Assembly (NCBI GenBank): GCA_030765625.1
Contig: JAVCCF010000103.1
Span: 1-47,911, forward strand
Source: Candidatus Tenebribacter burtonii
GTDB lineage: Bacteria; Cloacimonadota; Cloacimonadia; Cloacimonadales; TCS61
DNA: 47,911 bases
Reading direction: 5' to 3'
The notes below the pieces were generated by a model. The model ran no database searches and was not told where the DNA came from. It saw only the letters and a list, made by a program, of their open reading frames with translations. Each line of letters opens with the position of its first letter. The stretch's first letter is position 1. The position numbers were made by a program, and so were the translations under genes. Positions 7,960-14,814 of the stretch are shown piece by piece.

Positions 7960-8052
7960 GTGAATAATTTTAAAATTATGGTAAGCTCTGAATTCGGGGA
8001 GCTGATAGTAGAACTGGCAGAGAAATATAAGTATAAATTGAATTACGATTAA
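7960..8052 (+). pseudogene. Short ORF, probable gene remnant next to the cassette array
   Basis: GTG at 7960 opens 30 codons, VNNFKIMVSSEFGELIVELA and ten more residues, ending TAA at 8050-8052, three bases before the first attC-like repeat. Its start resembles the start of the DUF2268-like protein at 6228 (NKFKIFVSSEFG against NNFKIMVSSEFG) but the rest does not. I do not recognise the family. It is either a truncated gene or a very small one. Confidence 0.35.
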
Positions 8053-8054
8053 TT

Positions 8055-8180
8055 GTAGTGTTTTGCGTGTGCGGCGGGATCGGAACGATCACGCCCAAAA
8101 CAAACTGACCAGCCGGTTGAATCGGAAGATTCAAACCAAAAGCACTTCCAGACCAAACTGCCGACACGCTTATTAGTGGC
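8055..8180 (-). repeat. attC-like site 1 (left end of array)
   Basis: A 126-bp copy. Read on the minus strand it begins CCACTAATAAGCGTGTCGGC and ends GCCGCACACGCAAAACAC. GCGTGT-CGGC pairs with GCCG-C-ACACGC, leaving one unpaired C, as in the L boxes of attC sites. Internal hairpins GATCGGAACGATC and GAATCGGAAGATTC are present. Its distal end lacks the TTAG of the other copies (GTAGTG on the plus strand), so this edge is degenerate or terminal. Confidence 0.66.
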
Positions 8181-8216
8181 AATAAATCTACATTCATGAC
8201 ACATTCTATTAGAACA

Positions 8217-8540
8217 TTAAAAAACATATTTCAACGAAAAATCCAATCTATCTTTATATCCTAATTCATTGTTACCAAACAGAGTTAAATAATTAGTGCT
8301 AAATCCGAAACCACTATTTAGAATAACATTAAGACCCAGTGAATGTGATACGCCGTAAGTCTTGCTATCAGAATAGAATGTATAACCTAATCGGTAAGAT
8401 AATATATCTAAATAACCTACTTCAATTCCACTCCCAATTACTAACCTGTCGATGCTATATTTTCTAAAATCGATACTATTATAAATATGGAATTTCTCAC
8501 GTATCTCTTTGAAATACGGATGATTTCCAAATTGCCATAA
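8217..8540 (-). pseudogene. 3' fragment of an outer-membrane beta-barrel protein
   Basis: In the frame ending TAA at 8217-8219 the protein reads ...NHPYFKEIREKFHIYNSID, then alternating strands (RLVIGSGIEVGYLDILSYRL, YTFYSDSKTYGVSHS) and ends DFSLKYVF. A terminal Phe after amphipathic strands is the mark of a beta-barrel C terminus. There is a stop just upstream (8541-8543) and no start, so only about 107 residues remain. It overlaps the 3' end of the 333-codon cassette gene in another frame, pointing to a fusion or frameshift there. Confidence 0.5.
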
Positions 8541-9468
8541 TTATCTGTTGTGTAGTATTTGCATAAACAGTGTATCCATTGAAATTGATATCTACAGTTC
8601 TTAGTAAAGTCGGTGTCCCAGAATCATCACTTTTAATTATAACATTTTCTTCTTTTAAGAAAGTTCTTAAAGTATCTGGAATTGGAGATCCATCATAATG
8701 AGGATTGTAGTCTTTATTGAAAGTAATAGTTTGATATAAATAGTTATTAACTTCCATTGATCCTCTTTCTCTAGATTGACCAATTTCCAATATATTTGGA
8801 GAAAATATTTTTTTTTCAGGAGATGGTATTTTCTCATCTTTAATATAATCACCTTTATAAAAATCCAATATCTCAGTTTGTGTTATTCTGATATAACCGT
8901 TTTTAAATCCAATAAGATATTTTAATTTAAGACCATTTATTCTATGATAAGCATAAATTTCTACGTTTAAAAAATATTTCTCATTAATTCCTGCTCTTTC
9001 TGCAAATCCTGGGACAAATTTATATTCTGAATTTATCCAGTTCATTTTTTCAATCTGCAATTTTTTACCTTTAATTAAATGAAGGTAATTGCTAATTATT
9101 TCAAAAGCATTTGTACTATCAATTTTAATCCCTTCATTTTTTAGCATCTTGTTAAAGTCGGTATAGGAATTAAAAATATCATCACCCTTAATCAATACTC
9201 TTCTGTAATCCCATTCATCAACATCCCCTTTAAAGCGGATTAAATAAGCTTTATAACCTTCATAGGGTATTGTATATTCATTGTCAGGTTTTATTTCAAT
9301 TTGAAAATTTACTGAGTTTACTTCTTTTTTGAAGCCATTTTCTTCTAAAAACTCAACAGCCATTAGTCTCAATTTAGGATCTTCTCCCTGATAATTTACC
9401 CCATTTGCAAATAAACAACCTGTAAATACTGTTAAAAACAACCAGAACAACATCATTTTTTTAAACAT
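8497..9468 (-). CDS. Cassette gene: exported protein of unknown function
   Basis: The start at 9468 is chosen because AGGAGG lies 7 nt upstream; the longer frame to 9498 adds ten unsupported residues. The product (323 residues) begins MFKKMMLFWLFLTVFTGCLF, a signal peptide, possibly a lipoprotein signal (TGC). The rest is a mixed polar protein (for example KAYLIRFKGDVDEWDYRRV and NSEYKFVPGFAERAG) that I do not recognise. The last ~20 codons look wrong. The alternative frame over 8520-8570 reads YYTTDNYGNLEIIRIS, which is more protein-like, so a frameshift near 8565 is possible. The outer-membrane fragment overlaps here. It is the last of the three cassette genes. Confidence 0.62.
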   Translation of the reverse strand: MFKKMMLFWLFLTVFTGCLFANGVNYQGEDPKLRLMAVEFLEENGFKKEVNSVNFQIEIKPDNEYTIPYEGYKAYLIRFKGDVDEWDYRRVLIKGDDIFNSYTDFNKMLKNEGIKIDSTNAFEIISNYLHLIKGKKLQIEKMNWINSEYKFVPGFAERAGINEKYFLNVEIYAYHRINGLKLKYLIGFKNGYIRITQTEILDFYKGDYIKDEKIPSPEKKIFSPNILEIGQSRERGSMEVNNYLYQTITFNKDYNPHYDGSPIPDTLRTFLKEENVIIKSDDSGTPTLLRTVDINFNGYTVYANTTQQIIMAIWKSSVFQRDT

Positions 9469-9557
9469 TTTGAACCTCCTCTTTTTGATTATCTCCAATA
9501 TTTAACATTCTTGTCAAAACATATTTCAATTTAAATAAGTTTTGAATAAACGTATGT

Positions 9558-9686
9558 CCACTAATGTTTTGCGTGTGCGGCGGGATCGGAACGATCCCAA
9601 CTGAAAGCAGACCAATCAAAGTTTGAATCGTAAGATTCAGACGAAACGAACTGATAACACAACCCGCTGAAACGCTTGTTAGCAGC
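9558..9686 (-). repeat. attC-like site 2
   Basis: A 129-bp copy between two cassette genes. Minus-strand ends are TGCTGCTAACAAGCGTTTCAGC and GCCGCACACGCAAAACATTAGTGG, paired here without copying either in full. Its outer 7-8 bases on each side match the far ends of the two neighbouring units. Internal hairpins are GGGATC-GGAAC-GATCCC and GAATC-GTAA-GATTC. Confidence 0.72.
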
Positions 9687-9693
9687 ATCCTTT

Positions 9694-11190
9694 TCATTTC
9701 AAGAGTAAACATTTTTTAACTGATACCGTTTTGCCATTCACATTTAATTTATAGAAATAGATACCTGAACTGACAGGTTTATTTGAATCATCATCTCCAT
9801 TCCAAACAATTGAGTGATAACCTATATCAAATTCATTATGAGACAAAATTTTCACTTTCTGCCCTTTAGTATTATAGATAGATAATTCTACATTGCTTTC
9901 ATTTTGAATTGAAAAAGAAATTGTTGTTGTTGGATTGAATGGATTTGGGTAATTTTGTAAATCGTTGATTGCCATTGATATTTGGTTATTGTCTGCTGAA
10001 ACTTGAATTTCTTCACTTAATGAATATACATTAATTTGAGTTTCATTATCCGTAAAAAAAAGTAATTCGTTATCAGATCTCCTATTTATTGAAAAGGGTA
10101 AGATATCTGATTCTTGGGTCAAAGCAACATTACCAGTAACTCTATTTCTAACTTCACAATATGGTTGTTGAGACAAATCTTTATAAAAATATAAAATAAA
10201 ATAGTCTCCAAGGTTTGTATTTACGCAAGTTGATGTGCTAATATAAATTTGATTAATTCCAGGATTAGAATTTTCCCATAATATCTCCGAAAAATCTGGA
10301 GAAAAACAGACAAAATTATAGTTTGGAGTAATATAAATTAACAAGCCATAATCAGGATAGTTACTGTCGTTTCTTGTTAGATAAGTAAGGTATTGGTAAT
10401 CATTACTAGAAATAGAAAAGATTTCTTCGACTACTGCAGGAGAATTTTGGGTTACTGAGTTTATTGAATTGCTAACAGAATAAAAAGATGGATAATTCCA
10501 AGAACCACCCTCACCAAATGCTATTAGAAAATCATTTTCTTCATACTTTAGTAATTTAGAACCACCTTCTGGAATATTCTCAACAAGATTAAGGGAATTT
10601 TGATCAAATAAAAATTTATACATCTCTGAGCCCCAGTAACCATTTTCATCCCCTTCATCACCTTGCAATAATCCGAGATAAATATAACATGAATTTTCAT
10701 AAGTCTTTATTGTAACATATCGCGTATTAAAACAATATCCAAAAACACCATAAGTTTCACCAATCTCGATGACTTCTGAATCAAGTAAAACATTTGAATC
10801 AAAATTGTACATCTCAATTATGCAGGAGCAAAATTCATTAATATTTTCATTATAGACTTCAATTAAATATCTTGTATCATCCCATTCAAATAGATAGCAC
10901 TTTGTAAGTTGTCTTTCAGGAGTACAATATTCAGTATATATAGATAAAATTTCTCCTTCAAGATCGTATGATACTAAACGCCACAGCTCAATTGAATAAT
11001 TGTCGTCCAGGTTAACATAATTAACCCAGATCTCTTCTTGTCCATTGTCGTCAAAGTCTCTTATAGAGATATTAACAACTTCATCTTCAAGATCTACCCT
11101 ATTAAGTGTTATATCTAAATTAAATGATATTTGAGATTCTAAAATTTGAATGAATAGAATCAGTAAGATAGTCAGTAATATTCTGATCAT
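9694..11190 (-). CDS. Cassette gene: secreted protein with PNPFNP C-terminal sorting domain
   Basis: This 498-residue protein has a signal peptide (MIRILLTILLILFIQILESQ). A repeat-containing body follows (for example VNISIRDFDDNGQEEIWVNY, VCBS/FG-GAP-like, then strands suggesting a beta-propeller). It ends in an Ig-like sorting domain with LQNYPNPFNPTTTISFSI, SIVWNGDDDSNKPVSSGIYF and KKCLLLK. This C-terminal domain is nearly the same as those at 40661 and 42042 and directs secretion or surface attachment in Cloacimonadota and relatives (type IX secretion-like; the secretion machinery is not in this window). The TGA stop is 7 nt before attC-like site 2 and the ATG is 31 nt inside the unit boundary, as expected for a cassette gene. 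The body's binding target is unknown. Confidence 0.82.
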   Translation of the reverse strand: MIRILLTILLILFIQILESQISFNLDITLNRVDLEDEVVNISIRDFDDNGQEEIWVNYVNLDDNYSIELWRLVSYDLEGEILSIYTEYCTPERQLTKCYLFEWDDTRYLIEVYNENINEFCSCIIEMYNFDSNVLLDSEVIEIGETYGVFGYCFNTRYVTIKTYENSCYIYLGLLQGDEGDENGYWGSEMYKFLFDQNSLNLVENIPEGGSKLLKYEENDFLIAFGEGGSWNYPSFYSVSNSINSVTQNSPAVVEEIFSISSNDYQYLTYLTRNDSNYPDYGLLIYITPNYNFVCFSPDFSEILWENSNPGINQIYISTSTCVNTNLGDYFILYFYKDLSQQPYCEVRNRVTGNVALTQESDILPFSINRRSDNELLFFTDNETQINVYSLSEEIQVSADNNQISMAINDLQNYPNPFNPTTTISFSIQNESNVELSIYNTKGQKVKILSHNEFDIGYHSIVWNGDDDSNKPVSSGIYFYKLNVNGKTVSVKKCLLLK

Positions 11191-11213
11191 AATTTCCTCA
11201 AATTAAATTAGTT

Positions 11214-11343
11214 GCTGCTAATGTTCTGCGTGTGCAGCGGGATCGGAACGATCACGCCTGGAAACGAACCAACCAAAGTTTGGATCGGAACGATCCAGAC
11301 GAAACGGACTGATAACACGTACAGCTGACACGCTTGTTAGGTG
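11214..11343 (-). repeat. attC-like site 3
   Basis: A 130-bp copy. The minus strand begins CACCTAACAAGCGTGTCAGC, where ACCTAAC fits the integron R'' consensus RYYYAAC, and ends GCTGCACACGCAGAACATTAG. GCGTGT-CAGC pairs with GCTG-C-ACACGC with a single bulged base. On the plus strand the right end is GTTAGGT, matching GTTRRRY. Internal hairpins GATCGGAACGATC and GGATCGGAACGATCC are present. Confidence 0.74.
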
Positions 11344-11348
11344 AAAAA

Positions 11349-11846
11349 TCAATCAATATCATTTTTATATTCCGAATGTCTTGAATACAGGATTAACTGA
11401 TAAGTTAGAATAATTTCTTTCATAATTTCTTCATCAATTTTAAAATGCTTTGATAATTTTGAGTAATAACTACTTGAGCAGGTATAATTTCTTCTATACA
11501 ATGTAGAATCAATGTTGCTGACAAATTTTGATCCTTCCATTGAATACAGAACATTGAAATTAAGATGCATTTTTTTCTCTAAATCGTGATGGGTAATAAA
11601 TAGTATTTTTTTCAAGTCATTTTTGTTAAGTTTGTACTTGTTTGAAATAATCTCTGAATCCTTCTCTAAATCACTTCCATAAATCATATCAAAAATATTA
11701 ACCTTAATATTTGTGCTGTCTATATTTTGAGAATCATTTGGTTCAATACTACATTTATTAACAATTAAAATGTAAAAAAAGAAAATTAGTAAAACAAAAA
11801 TTATTTGTCCAAAAATTCGAATTGATTTCTTGAAATTATGCGACAT
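11349..11846 (-). CDS. Cassette gene: membrane-anchored protein of unknown function
   Basis: The 165-residue product has one membrane segment (about residues 11-31, IFGQIIFVLLIFFFYILIV), followed by a Cys and a polar, Lys/Ile-rich helical domain that would face the periplasm. No family is recognised. The last codon (D-I-D-TGA) lies 5 nt from attC-like site 3. The gene fills the first unit of the array, whose 5' boundary is TTAGGTG at 12044-12050. Base composition is even more A/T-rich than in the flanking genes. Confidence 0.6.
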   Translation of the reverse strand: MSHNFKKSIRIFGQIIFVLLIFFFYILIVNKCSIEPNDSQNIDSTNIKVNIFDMIYGSDLEKDSEIISNKYKLNKNDLKKILFITHHDLEKKMHLNFNVLYSMEGSKFVSNIDSTLYRRNYTCSSSYYSKLSKHFKIDEEIMKEIILTYQLILYSRHSEYKNDID

Positions 11847-12043
11847 ACTTTCTCACTTTAATGCCAATTTGAAAAAAAATCAAACTTAAATAATTATTAA
11901 ACGAAATACTCATTTTAGTTTTTAGTATTTATTTAAAATACAAAAAAAGATAAAACAACCTACTATCAATAAAATTTTTGAACATGCTCTTTATCCTTAA
12001 CTTAAATTTCTTCAAAAACTAATAATATAATTTTAACTTTTTT

Positions 12044-12066
12044 CACCTAACATGTGCACACCACGC
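12044..12066 (-). other. Half recombination site at the 5' boundary of the cassette array
   Basis: The minus strand reads GGCGTGGTGTGCACATG followed by TTAGGTG. GTTAGGTG fits GTTRRRY, and TTAGGTG is the exact complement of the bases at the far end of the same unit (11337-11343). GTGTGCA resembles the inner box of the other sites, but the remaining ~100 bp of a full site are absent. It may be a decayed attC or the attI side of a lost integron. Confidence 0.5.
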
Positions 12067-12303
12067 CTATATAAAATGTAGACATAACTAACCTATAGTT
12101 ATCTAAAAAATGAATACAATAACTTTTTGGAGAAAGTTATTGTATTCATTTCCCAACATCTTTTCTCATTAAAAGTATTCCACACATTCATTTCTAATTG
12201 ATTCTATTTTTTTTATAACAGAAATTTTGCAATGAATAAGTTTGCGTCAATATATTAATTAATATTAGATGAATTTGATAGTTCTCAAATATATAAGACT
12301 TGA
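12067..12303. other. A/T-rich intergenic region without a recognisable gene
   Basis: No ORF of note and no integrase remnant is visible. One inverted repeat is present: AATACAATAACTTT ... AAAGTTATTGTATT at about 12114-12149 (14-bp arms, 8-nt centre). It could be a terminator-like or protein-binding structure, but it lacks a T run on either side. Confidence 0.4.
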
Positions 12304-12343
12304 TAAAAAAAAGAAATGGCTCGATATAAGTTTATCGAGCCAT
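12304..12343 (-). terminator. Intrinsic terminator
   Basis: On the minus strand an 11-bp stem ATGGCTCGATA / TATCGAGCCAT (arms 12333-12343 and 12316-12326, 6-nt loop) is followed by TTTCTTTTTTTT. It ends the outer-membrane-protein remnant that stops at 12354. Confidence 0.8.
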
Positions 12344-12353
12344 GTTACTAAAT

Positions 12354-12700
12354 TTAATAATCCAGGAATTTCCAATAAACAGTAAGGAATGGATTTTGGA
12401 AATGAAACCCTATTCTTAAAGTATCGTTAGGTGTAAAAGTAACTCCGAAATCAAAATCAAGAGGCTTCCTGTTTCCCATGTAGCCTGCCTGTACGAAGCT
12501 ATGAGTGAAATATTTTCTAAAGATTCTCCCAGGGTAAGATAGCGATTCCCGGGATCATAATAGACAATACTGATAAATTTAATTCTTTTACTCAAGTCAT
12601 AATCAAAACCGGCAAAGGCTCTATATCCAGAGCGAAGAGGGAAGAGTCTAAACACTCCAGATTCTTCGAGGGAAAAGAATGAAGAGTGTCTCCAGCCTTC
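12354..12700 (-). pseudogene. Frameshifted 3' remnant of an outer-membrane protein gene
   Basis: The upstream part, in one frame from about 12700, reads SGVFRLFPLRSGYRAFAGFD and YDLSKRIKFISIVYYDPGNR. At about 12530 the meaningful frame shifts. It continues RIFRKYFTHSFVQAGYMGNR, then FDFGVTFTPNDTLRIGFHF, and ends VYWKFLDY before TAA at 12354-12356. Alternating strands and an aromatic last residue indicate a beta-barrel or similar envelope protein. Without the shift the first frame runs on to 12416. No start codon is evident and the right end merges into a repeat. A good terminator still follows. Confidence 0.6.
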
Positions 12701-12950
12701 GTTATAAACTATGGCTTGGCAGGCAGAAAGACGGGGAGTTTATATAAGGATTAATTTATCGTCATCCTGCCTGCCACGTCGAAGCAGTGCAAAAGCTGGA
12801 CGAGTTTCGCACTTTGCTATCCATCAACACCGTCATCCTGACGAGTCTTGCACGTTGTTCTCCATAGGAAGGATAGACAATGTATCTCATAAATTCCTGG
12901 CTCTTCGTTAAGAGTTTCAGCAAGAAGACTCCTCAGAGTGACGGAAAGAA
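12680..12950. repeat. Cluster of dispersed intergenic repeat sequences
   Basis: The region carries CCAGCCTTCG...GGCTTGGCAGGCAGAAAG (12691-12730), a near copy of which is at 35810-35845. It also has two CGTCATCCTGnC words (12764 and 12830) and an inverted partner CTCCTCAGAGTGACGG (about 12927-12942). Short frames across it are spurious. It looks like decayed small repeats between the remnant and tetR. Confidence 0.45.
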
Positions 12951-12983
12951 AAATATCGTCATCTTACTTGCTTAAAATTAATC

Positions 12984-13019
12984 TTGACACTTTCGACCGA
13001 AATACGGTATTGGTCGAAA
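12984..13019 (+). promoter_or_regulatory. tetR promoter with overlapping dyad operator
   Basis: TTGACA at 12984-12989 is a consensus -35 element. The 8-bp inverted repeat TTTCGACC (12991-12998) / GGTCGAAA (13012-13019) covers the spacer and the likely -10 (about 13007-13013). The core CGAC-N15-GTCG is repeated with identical spacing in front of the next gene. This fits autorepression by the TetR protein that follows. Confidence 0.65.
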
Positions 13020-13037
13020 AGTATAAGGATAAAAGAA

Positions 13038-13610
13038 ATGGATATAAAGAAAAATAAGATCATAGAAGTGGCAGAACAGCTTTTTGCGCAGTTTGGTTTC
13101 TTTAAAACAACTATGGAAGATATTGCAAAAAAAGCTCATATGGCAAAATCCTCGGTCTATTATTACTTCAAAAGTAAAGAGGATATCTTTGCTGAGGTGA
13201 TCCGGCAGGATACATTTTTATTCCAACAAAAACTGGAAATAGCTGTAGCAGCAGCCGATACACCGGAAGCTAAGATCAGAGCTTATGTAACCACCAGGAT
13301 GACGCATCTGCAGGATCTCAGTAAATTTTATTTAACTCTCACAGATGAGTATCTCGACCATTATTTTTTCGTGGAGGAAGTTCGGAAGAATTTCTACGAA
13401 TATGAGAACAGGGTTCTGAAAAATTTATTGCTGGATGGTCAGGAGCAGAAGTACTTTGATGTGGATGATATTACCGTAATTTCTCGCATGATCTCAATTG
13501 CCATCAAGGGTTTGGAGTATCCACTCTTTGTGGATAAAAATGGTTATGATCCTGTACAGGAGAGTAACGATATGCTGGATGTAATTTTTAAGGGTATCGA
13601 AAAACGTTAA
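13038..13610 (+). CDS. TetR-family transcriptional regulator
   Basis: The 190-residue regulator starts at 13038 (AAGGAT 9-10 nt upstream); the frame's earlier ATG at 12984 would run through the promoter and operator. Residues 1-50 are a TetR helix-turn-helix: IIEVAEQLFAQFGFFKTTME, then DIAKKAHMAKSSVYYYFKSKED. The rest is the helical ligand-binding and dimerisation domain. An operator-like dyad overlaps its own promoter and the same half-sites with the same 15-nt spacing lie over the -10 of the downstream oxidoreductase gene. It therefore probably represses both. The ligand is unknown. Fatty-acid or lipid-related regulation is possible given the neighbour, but unproven. Confidence 0.88.
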   Translation: MDIKKNKIIEVAEQLFAQFGFFKTTMEDIAKKAHMAKSSVYYYFKSKEDIFAEVIRQDTFLFQQKLEIAVAAADTPEAKIRAYVTTRMTHLQDLSKFYLTLTDEYLDHYFFVEEVRKNFYEYENRVLKNLLLDGQEQKYFDVDDITVISRMISIAIKGLEYPLFVDKNGYDPVQESNDMLDVIFKGIEKR

Positions 13611-13624
13611 AATATTTAATAAAA

Positions 13625-13649
13625 TCGACTCAATATATAATAGTGTCGG
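13625..13649 (+). promoter_or_regulatory. Second CGAC-N15-GTCG operator over the oxidoreductase promoter
   Basis: CGAC at 13626-13629 and GTCG at 13645-13648 repeat the half-sites and the exact 15-nt spacing of the tetR operator. A TATAAT at 13636-13641 lies between them and is a perfect -10 element. Binding here would block the promoter of the gene at 13675. Confidence 0.55.
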
Positions 13650-13674
13650 AAAAAAAATTTATAAGAGGTAACAA

Positions 13675-14796
13675 ATGTTTCCAGAATTAAAAATTGGTCA
13701 GTTCACAGCACGGGTTCCCATTATCCAGGGTGGTATGGGAGTAGGAATTTCCATGTCCGGTTTAGCAGCTGCAACAGCAAATGAAGGTGGGATCGGTGTT
13801 ATCTCATCTGTGGGTTTGGGTTTACTGGAGAAGATGGATAGAAAGAACTATCGGAAGGAAAATTTAGTTTGTCTGCGTAAAGAGATCCGCAAAGCCAAAG
13901 CAATGTCGGATGGTGTGATTGGACTTAATGTGATGGTGGCAGTATCCGATTATGATGATATCGTGAAAGCTGCTATTGAAGAAGAGATTGATATTCTTTT
14001 TTTGGGAGCAGGATTACCACTCAAAATGCCGGAAGGTATTTCCCTGGAAGATTTGGAATCGATAAAAACTAAGATTGTACCAATCGTATCTTCTGCCAGA
14101 GCCGCAAATTTGATCTTTCACAGTTGGGAAAAAAGGTTCAATCATATTCCTGATGCAGTGGTAGTGGAAGGACCAAAAGCAGGTGGTCATCTTGGTTTCA
14201 AAGTAGAACAGATCAGCGATCCGCAATATGCCCTGGAAAAATTAATACCGGAAGTTATCAAGGTCATCGAACCCTTCAAGCAACGTTATGGGAAAGATAT
14301 TCCGGTAATTGCTGCCGGTGGGATCTACACTGGAGAAGATGTTTACAAATTCCTGGAAATGGGAGCGTCCGGAGTTCAAATGGGTACGCGTTTTGTGGCA
14401 ACTGATGAATGTGATGCTGATATTAAGTTCAAAGAGCAGTTTGTGAATTGCAGGGAAGAAGATATTGGCATAATTAAAAGTCCGGTTGGCCTGCCGGGAA
14501 GAGCAATAATCAATAAATTTCTTACAGATGTAACTTCAGGCATTAAAAAACCGTTTAGCTGTCCCTGGAAATGTTTAAAGACCTGCAAAATGAAACAATC
14601 ATTATATTGTATTGCAGATGCATTGATGAAAGCAAAGATTGGAGATCTAACTAATGGATTCAGCTTTGCTGGTGTTAATGCCTACAGAATCAAGCAGATA
14701 GTTTCCGTTAAAGAATTGATGGATTCCCTTCAAAATGAATTTGAAGAAGCAGTTTCAAAATTACAGGGCAGAAAAATTGCAAATGTGATAAATTAG
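13675..14796 (+). CDS. Nitronate monooxygenase / FabK-type FMN oxidoreductase
   Basis: This 373-residue TIM-barrel flavoprotein belongs to the nitronate monooxygenase (2-nitropropane dioxygenase) and enoyl-ACP reductase FabK superfamily. Visible features are the N-terminal PIIQGGMGVGIS, VVEGPKAGGHLG (with the His used as catalytic base in this superfamily), VIAAGGIYTGEDV and GASGVQMGTRFVAT (FMN phosphate binding). A Cys-rich insertion CPWKCLKTCKMKQSLYC near residue 300 is characteristic of one NMO-annotated subgroup. AGAGGT precedes the ATG. It is controlled by its own promoter under the second TetR operator. Whether it oxidises nitronates or reduces enoyl-ACP cannot be decided from sequence alone. 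Confidence 0.85.
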   Translation: MFPELKIGQFTARVPIIQGGMGVGISMSGLAAATANEGGIGVISSVGLGLLEKMDRKNYRKENLVCLRKEIRKAKAMSDGVIGLNVMVAVSDYDDIVKAAIEEEIDILFLGAGLPLKMPEGISLEDLESIKTKIVPIVSSARAANLIFHSWEKRFNHIPDAVVVEGPKAGGHLGFKVEQISDPQYALEKLIPEVIKVIEPFKQRYGKDIPVIAAGGIYTGEDVYKFLEMGASGVQMGTRFVATDECDADIKFKEQFVNCREEDIGIIKSPVGLPGRAIINKFLTDVTSGIKKPFSCPWKCLKTCKMKQSLYCIADALMKAKIGDLTNGFSFAGVNAYRIKQIVSVKELMDSLQNEFEEAVSKLQGRKIANVIN

Positions 14797-14814
14797 TTAT
14801 TACTGATATTATTC

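Larger units (their letters stand above)
8055..12051 (-). mobile_element. Integron-like gene-cassette array without an integrase (CALIN-like)
   Basis: Three genes, all on the minus strand, are separated by three ~130-bp repeats. Each gene stops a few bases before its repeat (TGA at 11349, repeat from 11343; TGA at 9694, repeat from 9686). The outermost bases of each unit are complementary to each other and differ between units: TTAGGTG/CACCTAA for 11222-12050, TTAGCAGC/GCTGCTAA for 9565-11221, and TTAGTGG/CCACTAA for 8059-9564. This is what cassette circularisation through an attC site produces, since part of the recombination site travels with each cassette. No tyrosine recombinase is encoded in the window. 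The genes are A/T-rich like their surroundings. The left end adjoins decayed genes. Confidence 0.72.

Noticed and set aside
7976-8227. 83-codon minus-strand frame across attC-like site 1
   Set aside because: It runs through the repeat, and a similar frame crosses site 2 (9461-9712). These arise from the shared repeat sequence, not from a gene.
12711-12911. 66-codon plus-strand frame between the remnant and tetR
   Set aside because: It lies entirely in repeat sequence, has low-complexity cysteine/serine/arginine composition and no ribosome binding site.
12984-13037. Upstream start for the TetR gene
   Set aside because: It would begin on the -35 element and translate through the operator; the ATG at 13038 has a ribosome binding site and the normal family start.
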